DNA of 6,288 nt from Acidisphaera sp035272265 (GTDB taxonomy: Bacteria > Pseudomonadota > Alphaproteobacteria > Acetobacterales > Acetobacteraceae), in assembly GCA_035272265.1 (NCBI GenBank), contig DATEQV010000536.1:1-6288 (forward strand), read 5' to 3'. The stretch's first letter is position 1, and each line of letters begins with the position of its first letter. Shown piece by piece: positions 1-5,967 of this stretch. A model generated the notes under the pieces. It ran no database searches, had not been told where the DNA came from, and saw only the letters and a program-made list of their open reading frames with translations. The position numbers and the translations under genes were made by a program.

Positions 1-126
1 GTCGGAGTTAAGCACAAACCACGAACAAATCGGAGATTTCTTTCGATACTTCGCGGTTCTGCACAACAAGAGAATCCGCCGGTGGCCGTTGGCGACATAT
101 TCATCCGCAAAACTGCTAACTCCGAC
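1..126. repeat. 126-bp lower-GC segment with terminal inverted repeats (possible mobile-element remnant)
   Basis: The first ten bases (GTCGGAGTTA) recur as a perfect reverse complement at 117-126. Allowing one extra A on the left, the match extends to GTCGGAGTTAAGCA (1-14) against TGCTAACTCCGAC (114-126). By hand count the segment has 63 G+C in 126 bases (50%), well below the high-GC surroundings. The right-hand end lies only seven bases from the stop codon of the truncated ureohydrolase at 133. No convincing protein was recognised; one plus frame is open across it for about 44 codons but resembles nothing I know. It may be a MITE-like element, the fused ends of a deleted insertion sequence, or the end of a larger element to the left. 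A target-site duplication cannot be tested because the window starts at the repeat. The repeat is seen directly; the mobile-element reading is inference. Confidence 0.4.
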
Positions 127-132
127 AGGCTG

Positions 133-429
133 CTAGACGACTTCCGCAGCCGGAAGATCAGTGCCTTCCAGCGGATCGGAGCCGGACGCTGTCTGGCCGG
201 CACGCAGCGTTAGCCCGCCGCGCTTGCGCATGACGAGACCCGCCATCTTGCCCCAGCCTGCCGCGAACGGCGCGCCGATGATGACCACCTCGCTGCCGCG
301 CAGATCGGACGGCGAGCACGCGACGGGCACGCCCAGGAAGGACGGCATGTCCTCGGCCAGCCGCGGGTAGATCTTGCCGCGCACGCGATGCGAGTTCGCG
401 ATCGTGGGCCAGTCCGGGTACGAGCTCAT
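133..429 (-). pseudogene. Truncated arginase/agmatinase-family ureohydrolase (N-terminal fragment, 98 aa)
   Basis: Ureohydrolases are manganese enzymes that hydrolyse guanidino compounds such as arginine or agmatine. The frame starts at ATG (427-429 on the complement) behind a good ribosome site (AAGAGG, nine bases upstream) and ends at TAG 98 codons later. Residues 29-61 fit the family's first strand: PSFLGVPVA, then DLRGSEVVIIGAPFAAG, where DLxGxxVVIxGAPF is typical. After about residue 65 the resemblance fades into a tail with no family match I can see. The metal-binding motifs (GGDHS, DAHxD, DxDxxDP) are absent. The family usually has about 300 residues, so roughly two thirds are lost. 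The break falls beside the inverted-repeat segment at 1-126, suggesting truncation by insertion or deletion there. The upstream M20 remnant ends 35 bases before this start, so the two were probably co-transcribed. Arginase family is likely; the exact substrate is unknown. Confidence 0.6.
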
Positions 430-464
430 GTGTCGCAACCTCTTCGGAAACGTGGCGGCAGGCG

Positions 465-870
465 CTATCGGCCCTCCGACAGGTAGCGCCAGGCGGCGAG
501 GGCGTGAGTGCGCACGATATGCAGGAACTCGTCGACGCGAACCGACTCGTCCGGCTGCCCCATGCCGGCGGGCGAGCAGCCGTAGACATAGGCAGGCACG
601 CCGCAGCGGCGCCAGTAGCGGCAGTCGGTGCTGCCGAGCGAAACGATCGCGAGGGGCCGGACCCCGGCGCTCCGCCGTGTCCTGCAGGATGCTAACCACC
701 GGGCGATCGCGGTCTTCCTCGATCCAGGCAAGACGTTGCGCGGATGGGTCCAACACGTCCTCCATCTCCGCCTGCAGAACGCACGGCGGCTGGACGCAAC
801 AAGCATCCACCAGCGCACCGCGCGTGACAAGTCGTACCGCTTGCGCATGGCCGACCTGACACCGAGTGTC
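465..870 (-). pseudogene. C-terminal remnant of an M20-family peptidase/deacylase, frameshifted
   Basis: M20 enzymes (ArgE/DapE/carboxypeptidase G2 type) use two zinc ions to cleave amide bonds in peptides or acylated amino acids. The end of the frame closing at 465-467 carries VSLGSTDCRYWRRCGVPAYV and then EFLHIVRTHAL, the typical C-terminal catalytic-domain stretch. It is clearly related to the second M20 gene ending at 2407; I count 30 identities in 54 aligned positions by eye. The preceding part (EMEDVLDPSAQRL, then VVSILQDTAERRG) lies in another minus frame, so an indel sits near 655-670. The first two thirds of the gene, with the metal-ligand motifs GHxD, GRGxxDMK and DEExGG, are missing. 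The upstream limit near 870 is approximate: there the sequence passes into a plus-strand ABC ATPase fragment. The ureohydrolase start lies 35 bases downstream of the stop, consistent with a former operon. Confidence 0.65.
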
Positions 871-874
871 CCGC

Positions 875-1264
875 CGGCACGATATCGGCGTCGTTGAGAA
901 ATTGTGCGAGCGCATCGCGATCCTGTACGCCGGCCGCATCGTGGAAGCAGGTGCGACGGCGGACGTGCTGTCGGCGCCGTGCCACCCGTACGCGATCGGG
1001 CGGCGCCGCTCCTTCCCCGACATCCGCGAACCCGAACGGACGCTGGTCAGCATCCCCGGCTATCCGCCGCGGCTGGCGGCTGCTCAGCCGGGCTGCAGCT
1101 TCGCCGAACGCTGTCCCTTCACGCAGCCGGTCTGCCGGTCCGTCACACCGCCGCTTGCGGCGCTGGCCGGCCGACTGGTCGCTTGCCATTTCGCCGAACA
1201 GGCCGAGGAGCTTCGCAACGCCGCCAAGCGACCCGGCACATGGGACAGGTCGTACGCGGCATGA
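875..1264 (+). pseudogene. C-terminal fragment of a DppD/OppD-type peptide ABC transporter ATPase
   Basis: The intact protein would be one of the two cytoplasmic ATPases powering a di-/oligopeptide importer. What remains is about 128 codons from His (878-880) to TGA (1262-1264). The fragment opens on the switch histidine, HDIGVV, where the family has THDLGVV. It continues with YAGRIVEAG, then HPYAIG and FPDIREP, and ends in the oligopeptide-transporter C-terminal domain: GCSFAERCPF with a later CR and VACHF. Walker A, the signature motif and Walker B are lost with roughly the first 200 residues. The family's usual GLL after HPYxx is here GRR, a possible sign of drift. The preceding bases show no ATPase coding on this strand, and the minus-strand M20 remnant abuts, so a deletion junction lies near 870-878. 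The TGA overlaps the next gene's ATG as ATGA at 1261-1264. Confidence 0.75.
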
Positions 1265-1492
1265 CCGGCGCGACCGACGCGGTGCAGGTTCGCGCCGCCG
1301 CCGAAGCTGCTCGCTGGCGGAGCGCGCGCGATCGGCGCGGGCTGCCGCTTCCACCCGCGCTGCGCGCTGGCCGTCGCCGACTGCGAGCGCGCCGAGCCCG
1401 ACCTCGCCGACGTGCTGCCGGGACACCGCGCGGCCTGCTTCCGTGCAACCGAGCTCGCGCCAGCCTGTGGCGTGACCGAGAGGAGACGATGA
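1261..1492 (+). pseudogene. DppF/OppF-type ABC ATPase with nearly all of its core deleted
   Basis: The old start ATG (1261) overlaps the dppD stop and opens a short N-terminus, MTGATDAVQVRA, compatible with the first strand of such ATPases. From about 1304, in a different frame (+2 rather than +1), the C-terminal domain appears: KLLAGG, then GCRFHPRC, DCERAEPDLADVLPGH and RAACF, about 62 codons to TGA at 1490-1492. The GCxFHPRC...AC pattern is the hallmark of the oligopeptide-transporter C-terminal domain. Walker A, the signature motif, Walker B and the switch region are all gone: roughly 75 of about 320 residues remain, and the two pieces are out of frame. The deletion junction lies between about 1295 and 1304. 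The 3' end still overlaps the M20 start as ATGA (1489-1492), so the operon's translational coupling survives although the gene is dead. Confidence 0.7.
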
Positions 1493-2407
1493 ACCACATC
1501 GCCGACGATCTGCTGCGCGACATCGCCGAGGCCGAGGAAGCGCTCGTGCGCCTGCTGCAGGGGTTCGTGCAGGTGGCGACCGCGAACCCGCCGGGCGACA
1601 CGCGGGCGGGGGCGGAGTACCTGCAATCGTTTCTGCGCGAACGCGGCCTGCCGTTCCGCGCGGTCGCCCCGATGCCGGAGATGCCGAACCTGATCGGCAG
1701 TTTCACCTGTGCCCATCCCGGCCCGCATCTCGTGCTGAACGGCCATATCGACGTCTTTCCGCCCGGCGATACGCGACGCTGGAAACACGCTGGCCCCTGG
1801 AGCGGCGCCATCGAGGACGAACGCCTCTATGGTCGCGGAACGGCCGACATGAAATGCGGCACCATCGCGTCCTGCATTGTCTATGCGCTGCTGCACAAGC
1901 ACCGCGACCGGCTCGGCGGACGGGTGACGCTGACCGCGGTGTCCGACGAGGAGACCGGCGGCCGCTGGGGCACCGGCTACTTGTTCGCGCATCACCGCGA
2001 CGAAGTGCGCGGCGATTGTTGCCTGAACGGCGAGCCTTCCAGCCCGTGGACCGTGCGATACGGCGAGAAGTCGCCCATGTGGCTGGTCTTCACGGTGCGC
2101 ACGCGCGGCGCACATGGCGCGTATGTGCATATGTCGGAGAGCGCCACCAAGATCGCCATCCGCCTGATCGAACGGCTTGAATCGGTGACGGAGATCGCTC
2201 CGGACACGCCGCCGGCGGTGGCCCGCAACCTGGCGGACGTTGGGCGGCACCGACACGCGGCTGTGGCGCTACCACGGCGTGCCGGCCTACGTGTACGGCG
2301 TGTCGCCGGAGACAATGGCCGCGGCCGACGGGAACGTGCTGATCGAGGACTACCTGCACGTCCTGCGCACGCATGTGCTGGCCGGCGCGCGCTACCTGAC
2401 GGCGTGA
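1489..2407 (+). pseudogene. M20-family peptidase/deacylase (ArgE/DapE type) with internal deletion and frame change
   Basis: A zinc-dependent amidohydrolase of the M20 family, probably acting on imported peptides or acyl-amino acids. The start ATG has AGGAG just upstream and overlaps the dppF remnant. Residues 1-250 are intact in frame +1: HLVLNGHIDVFPPGD (ligand His86, Asp88), YGRGTADMKCG (Asp120 bridging the metals), SDEETGG (Glu154 catalytic base, Glu155 ligand), NGEP (Glu182), and GAHGAYVH near 207-214 opening the dimerisation lid. After residue ~250 the frame carries no family sequence. From 2240, in frame +2, the C-terminus resumes with LGGTDTRLWRYHGVPAYVYG and runs 55 codons to TGA at 2405-2407. 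The family has about 400 residues, so about 100 (the rest of the lid and the return to the catalytic domain) are deleted near 2235-2240. Reading on in frame +1 would add a long unrelated tail. Confidence 0.75.
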
Positions 2408-2422
2408 TCCCGATCAGGATCA
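2405..2422. terminator. Short hairpin between convergent genes (weak terminator candidate)
   Basis: TGATCC (2405-2410) pairs perfectly with GGATCA (2417-2422) around a six-base loop. It lies in the 38-base gap between the convergent M20 remnant and the GST gene, and its left arm contains the M20 stop codon. No run of T follows on either strand and the stem is only six pairs, so a strong intrinsic terminator is not supported. It could be chance. Confidence 0.2.
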
Positions 2423-2445
2423 GTCCGGATCATGCCGCCACCGCC

Positions 2446-3078
2446 TCATCCCGACTGGGCCGCACGGGCGCGGCCATAGCCGTCGCGGGCCTGCAGCCGC
2501 GCCCGATACGCGGCGACAATCGGCGGCAGCCGGTCGCCCAGGCCGATATGGGCGGCGAGCAACAGCGCGTAGCCGACCGAGATGTCGGCCAGCGTGAAAC
2601 GGTCGCAGATATGCGCGCGCCCCTCGAGCCGCGCGGTCAGCCAACGCAGGCGGGCAAAGAACCAGCGCGCGTAATCCTCGACGACCTGCGGCTGCCGGCG
2701 CTCCTGCGGCTCCAGGTCGCGGTAGCGCAGCACCAGGGTCTGCGGGAAGGTCAGCGTCGCCTCGCCGTAGTGCAGCGCATTCAGGTAGGCGCCGAAATCC
2801 GGCTCCTGCGGCTTCACCGTCAAGGGCGTCTCCGGCACGTAGCGCGCCGCGAGATATTCGCCGATGGCACCGCTTTCGGTCATGCGCGTCTCGCCGTCGA
2901 CCAGGAGCGGAATGGTACCCAGCGGATTCTCCTCAAGGTACTCGGGCACGTGCACGCGCGGCGGAAACGGCAGCAGGTGCAGCCGGTACGGCAGCCCGAG
3001 TTCCTCCAGCGCCCACAACGCACGGAATGACCGTGCGTCGACGCAGTGCCACAGCTCGATCGCCGGCGCGGCGTCCAC
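2446..3078 (-). CDS. Glutathione S-transferase family protein (210 aa), coupled to the acyl-CoA dehydrogenase
   Basis: A soluble two-domain GST-fold protein; members conjugate glutathione to electrophiles, isomerise or reduce substrates, or act in stress defence. N-terminal thioredoxin-like domain (about 6-82): IELWHC, ARSFRALWALEELGLPY at 15-31, the cis-proline loop NPLGTIPLL at 51-59, and the glutathione gamma-glutamyl site MTESGAIGEYL at 66-76 (Glu68, Ser69). The helical C-terminal domain carries the N-capping box FTLADISVGYAL at 161-172. Cys12 and Ser17 both lie at the active-site turn, and I cannot say which is used. Start: GTG at 3078-3076, two bases after the dehydrogenase stop (TGA CG GTG), which implies translational coupling. 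Upstream in-frame coding would run back into the dehydrogenase gene. Length is normal for the family. The substrate is not predictable. The operon suggests an electrophilic or unsaturated intermediate of acyl-CoA breakdown, but that is inference. Confidence 0.88.
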   Translation of the reverse strand: MDAAPAIELWHCVDARSFRALWALEELGLPYRLHLLPFPPRVHVPEYLEENPLGTIPLLVDGETRMTESGAIGEYLAARYVPETPLTVKPQEPDFGAYLNALHYGEATLTFPQTLVLRYRDLEPQERRQPQVVEDYARWFFARLRWLTARLEGRAHICDRFTLADISVGYALLLAAHIGLGDRLPPIVAAYRARLQARDGYGRARAAQSG

Positions 3079-3080
3079 CG

Positions 3081-4235
3081 TCAGTGCCCCAGCGCGCGGT
3101 CGGCCATCTTGGCGAGGATCTGCAGCATCACCTCGTCCGCGCCGCCGCCGATCGAGGTCAGCCGGCAATCGCGCCACATGCGCGCGACCGGCGTGTCCCA
3201 CATGTATCCCTGGCCGCCCCAGTACTGCAGGCACGCATCGGTCAGCTCGCGCGCCAGCCGCCCGCATTTCAGCTTGGCGATCGTCGCCAGGCGCGTGACG
3301 TCCTGGCCGGCGACATAGGCCTCGGCCGCGCGCCAGACCAGGCTGCGCAGCAGCTCGACCTCCGCCTCCAGCTCGCACAGACGGAACTTCACCACCTGGA
3401 AATCCAGCACTGTCTGCCCGAACAGCTTGCGGTCGGCGGCGTATTCGCGGGTCTGGCGGATCAGCCGCTCGAACCCGCGCAGGCAGTTCGCCGCCGCCCA
3501 CAGCCGTTCCTCCTGGAACTGCTCCATCTGATAGGTGAAGCCGTGCCCCTCCTCGCCGATCCGGTTGCGCGCCGGCACGCGCACGTTGTCGAAGAACACC
3601 TGCGTGGTGTCGGATGAATGCATGCCCAGCTTGCGGAAGCGCGGCGCGGTGCTGACGCCCGGCGTGCGCATCGGCACGCAGATCAGCGTCTTGTTGCGGT
3701 GCGCCGGCGCGTTCTGCGAGGTGTTGGCCAGCAGGCACATCCAGTCCGCCTGCGTGCCGTTGGTCGTCCACATCTTGCTGCCGTTGATGACGTAGTCGTC
3801 GCCGTCGCGGCGCGCGGTGGTGCGGATGCTGGCCACGTCCGACCCGGCGCCGGCCTCCGACACGCCCAGGCAGGACACCATCTCGCCCGCGATGGACGGC
3901 GCCAGGAACGCACGCTTCACCTCGTCGGAGCCGTGCTTGGCCAGCGCGGGTGTGGCCATGTCGGTATGCACGCCGATCGCCATCGGCACGCCGCCGCAGG
4001 TGATGTCGCCGAGCGCCTCCGCCATCGCGACGGCGTAGGAGTAGTCCAGTCCAGCGCCGCCGTACTCGACCGGCTTGGTGATGCCGAGGAAGCCGGCCGC
4101 GCCCATCTTCCTGAACAGGTCCTTGGCCGGGAAGATTCCAGCCTCCTCCCAGGCGTCGACATGCGGGTTGATCTCGCGCGCGATGAGCGTCGCCAGCGAC
4201 TCCTGCAGTGCCGCGTGCTCCGGGCCGAACAGCAT
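3081..4235 (-). CDS. Acyl-CoA dehydrogenase (384 aa), AtuD/LiuA-like context
   Basis: An FAD enzyme that makes the alpha,beta double bond of an acyl-CoA and passes electrons to ETF. An N-terminal helical domain (1-115) is followed by the beta domain with the FAD/substrate motif CLGVSEAGAGSD (122-133), WTTNGTQADW (156-165) and RKLGMHSSDTTQVFFDNVRV (201-220), then the C-terminal helical domain with QYWGGQGY (337-344). At the C-terminal motif where short- and medium-chain enzymes have the catalytic Glu (YEGT), this protein reads SIGGGADEVM (361-370). The base is therefore probably Glu243 in QEERLW, the position used by isovaleryl- and long-chain acyl-CoA dehydrogenases. Start: ATG preceded by GGGAGG (4240-4245) at four bases. 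Full length for the family. Divergent from the carboxyltransferase gene and coupled to the GST gene. The IGGGADEVM form recalls citronellyl-CoA dehydrogenase (AtuD) relatives, but substrate assignment is uncertain. Confidence 0.93.
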   Translation of the reverse strand: MLFGPEHAALQESLATLIAREINPHVDAWEEAGIFPAKDLFRKMGAAGFLGITKPVEYGGAGLDYSYAVAMAEALGDITCGGVPMAIGVHTDMATPALAKHGSDEVKRAFLAPSIAGEMVSCLGVSEAGAGSDVASIRTTARRDGDDYVINGSKMWTTNGTQADWMCLLANTSQNAPAHRNKTLICVPMRTPGVSTAPRFRKLGMHSSDTTQVFFDNVRVPARNRIGEEGHGFTYQMEQFQEERLWAAANCLRGFERLIRQTREYAADRKLFGQTVLDFQVVKFRLCELEAEVELLRSLVWRAAEAYVAGQDVTRLATIAKLKCGRLARELTDACLQYWGGQGYMWDTPVARMWRDCRLTSIGGGADEVMLQILAKMADRALGH

Positions 4236-4368
4236 CTTGCCTCCCTGCCCTGCCGGGCGTGCTTGGATGTTGCGGCCCGTCTACGCGTCCCGATGCGGGC
4301 GGGCAACGCTTCCGGTTCCGCGCGGCGCCGTCTAGGTTGGCCGGAAAGCCGAGGGAAACGTTCGCACG
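4236..4368. promoter_or_regulatory. Divergent control region between dehydrogenase and carboxyltransferase genes
   Basis: This 133-base gap separates two divergent starts and must hold both promoters. Leftward, a candidate sigma-70 promoter is TTGCCC (complement of 4301-4306), a 17-base spacer, then TAGACG (complement of 4278-4283), about 42 bases before the dehydrogenase ATG. The -35 matches consensus at 4 of 6 positions and the -10 at 3 of 6. The leftward ribosome site is GGGAGG (4240-4245). Rightward only a weaker pair is visible (TTCCGG, 17 bases, TAGGTT), and the best Shine-Dalgarno is GAGGG at 4351-4355, rather far (13 bases) from the ATG at 4369. No clear operator palindrome was found apart from the trivial AACGTT around 4358. 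The gap's role is certain by position; the promoter boxes are weak. Confidence 0.4.
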
Positions 4369-5967
4369 ATGACGCCGCTGACCAGCATCGCGCCACGGAT
4401 GCCGGCCTATCGCACCGAGCACCTGGCGCTGATAGAGGCGTTCCGCGCAACCGAGGCGCGGGTGCGCGCCGCATCGCAGCGTGCCGAGCGGCGATTCCGC
4501 GCTCGCGGCCAGCTGCTGCCGCGCGAGCGCGTGGCCCTGCTGCTCGACCGCGACGCGCCGTTCCTGGAGCTGTCCACCCTCGCCGGCCTCGGCATGCACG
4601 AGGACGACGGCCGCGACGACGTCTACGGCGGCGGCAACATCATCGGCATCGGTGTCGTGCGCGGCGTGCGCTGCCTGGTGGCCGCGAGCGACTCCGGCAT
4701 CAAGGGCGGAGCCGCGCACCCGATGGGCGTGGAGAAGGCGATCCGCGCGCAGGAGATCGCGCTCGCCAACAAGCTGCCCTACATCCAGCTCGTCGAAAGC
4801 GCGGGTGCCAACCTGTTCCTGCAGGCGGAGATGTTCGTGCGCGGCGGCGCCACCTTCGCCAACATGGCGCGCCTGTCGGCCGCCGGCATTCCGGTGATCT
4901 CCGTCGTCCACGGCTCGTCCACCGCCGGCGGCGCGTACCAGACCGGACTCGCCGATCACGTGGTGCTGGTGCGCGGACGGTCGAAGGTGTTCCTCGCCGG
5001 GCCGCCGCTGCTGCGCGCGGCCACCGGCGAGATCGCCGATGACGAGAGCCTCGGCGGCGCCGTGCTGCACACCGACGTCAGCGGCGTCGGCGACTACCTG
5101 GCGGAGGACGACGCCGACGCGCTGCGCATCGCGCGCGACATCGTCGGCGAGCTGGGCTGGGACCGCGCGCACACCCGCCCGGCAGCGTCCCCGCCGCGCT
5201 ACCCGGCCGAGGACCTGCTGGACATCGTGCCGCCCGACTACCGCACGCCCTACGACGTGCGCGAGGTGATCGCCCGCATCGCCGACGACAGCGCCTTCCT
5301 CGACTTCAAGCCGAGCTACGGACCGCACACGGTCTGCGGCCGCGCCTCGATCGAGGGGCACCCCGTCGGCATCCTCGGCAACAACGGCCCGATCGACGCG
5401 GACGGCTCGGTGAAGGCGGCGCAGTTCATCCAGCTCTGCGCGCAGACCGCAACACCGCTGGTGTTCCTGCAGAACACCACCGGCTACATCGTCGGTGTGG
5501 CGGCGGAGCGCGCGGGGATCGTCAAGCACGGATCGAAGATGATCCAGGCGGTAACCAACGCACCGGTGCCGAAGATCACGCTGCAGATCGGCGCCAGCTT
5601 CGGCGCCGGGCACTACGGCATGTGCGGCCGCGCCTTCGGCCCGCGCTTCGTCTTCTCCTGGCCCAACAACCGCATCGCCGTGATGGGCGGCGAGCAGGCC
5701 GCTTGTGTCATGCGCATCGTCGCCGAAGAGGGGGCCAAGGCGAAGGGGGAAGCCGCCGACACCGCGAAGCTGGATGCGATGACGAGCAAGATCATCCGCA
5801 CCTACGACGCTCAGTCCACCGCGCTGTACGCGACCGCGCGGCTGTGGGACGACGGCATCATCGACCCGCGCGACACCCGCGAGGTGCTCGGCCTGTGCCT
5901 GTCGATCTGCGCCGAGGCCGACGCGCGAACGCTGCATCCGAACACGTTCGGGATCGCCCGGCTATGA
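4369..5967 (+). CDS. Acyl-CoA carboxylase carboxyltransferase (beta) subunit, AtuC/LiuB/PccB family (532 aa)
   Basis: This subunit moves CO2 from carboxybiotin, carried by a separate alpha subunit, onto an acyl- or enoyl-CoA. It consists of two crotonase-like halves. The N half (about 45-290) has RGQLLPRERV, FLELSTLAGLGMH (65-77), AASDSGIKGGAAHPMG (105-120), SSTAGGAYQTGLADH (183-197, oxyanion region) and FLAGPPLLRAATGE (208-221). The C half has GNNGPIDADGSVKAAQFIQL (337-356, the spot where LiuB has GNNG...S.KAAHF), FLQNTTGYIVG (366-376), GASFGAGHYGMCGRAFGPRF (408-427) and WPNNRIAVMGGEQAA (431-445). It ends WDDGIIDPRDTREVLG...FGIARL. Length matches LiuB/AtuC (about 535-540). The start at 4369 is favoured because residues 1-20 resemble the LiuB N-terminus; Met11 (4399) is an alternative. 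The loops around 105-195 look closer to geranyl-CoA carboxylase AtuC than to methylcrotonyl-CoA LiuB, from memory of those families only. It overlaps the hydratase by four bases. Confidence 0.92.
   Translation: MTPLTSIAPRMPAYRTEHLALIEAFRATEARVRAASQRAERRFRARGQLLPRERVALLLDRDAPFLELSTLAGLGMHEDDGRDDVYGGGNIIGIGVVRGVRCLVAASDSGIKGGAAHPMGVEKAIRAQEIALANKLPYIQLVESAGANLFLQAEMFVRGGATFANMARLSAAGIPVISVVHGSSTAGGAYQTGLADHVVLVRGRSKVFLAGPPLLRAATGEIADDESLGGAVLHTDVSGVGDYLAEDDADALRIARDIVGELGWDRAHTRPAASPPRYPAEDLLDIVPPDYRTPYDVREVIARIADDSAFLDFKPSYGPHTVCGRASIEGHPVGILGNNGPIDADGSVKAAQFIQLCAQTATPLVFLQNTTGYIVGVAAERAGIVKHGSKMIQAVTNAPVPKITLQIGASFGAGHYGMCGRAFGPRFVFSWPNNRIAVMGGEQAACVMRIVAEEGAKAKGEAADTAKLDAMTSKIIRTYDAQSTALYATARLWDDGIIDPRDTREVLGLCLSICAEADARTLHPNTFGIARL

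Noticed and set aside
133..1053. A 306-codon minus-strand frame as one full-length protein
   Set aside because: It joins part of the M20 remnant to the ureohydrolase fragment through wrong-frame sequence, and its start lies antisense to the DppD remnant. The ureohydrolase has its own ribosome site and ATG at 429.
1489..2407. Programmed frameshifting to restore the M20 protein
   Set aside because: The frame change coincides with loss of about 100 family residues and no slippery sequence was noticed near 2235-2240, so a deletion explains it better.
904..3030. A 708-codon open frame on the plus strand
   Set aside because: It is real only from 1489 to about 2238 (M20 residues 1-250). Before that it reads through the ABC remnants in the wrong frame, and after that it runs out of frame through the M20 C-terminus and antisense to the GST gene.
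3618..5042. A 474-codon plus-strand frame
   Set aside because: It is antisense to the intact dehydrogenase and then out of frame within the carboxyltransferase, with low-complexity Arg/Ala composition and no motif.
2446..5937. A 1163-codon open frame on the minus strand
   Set aside because: Only its last 210 codons (2446-3078) carry a recognisable protein, the GST. The rest is antisense to the carboxyltransferase and out of frame with the dehydrogenase, rich in Arg/Ala/Gly/His as expected of a GC-rich shadow frame.
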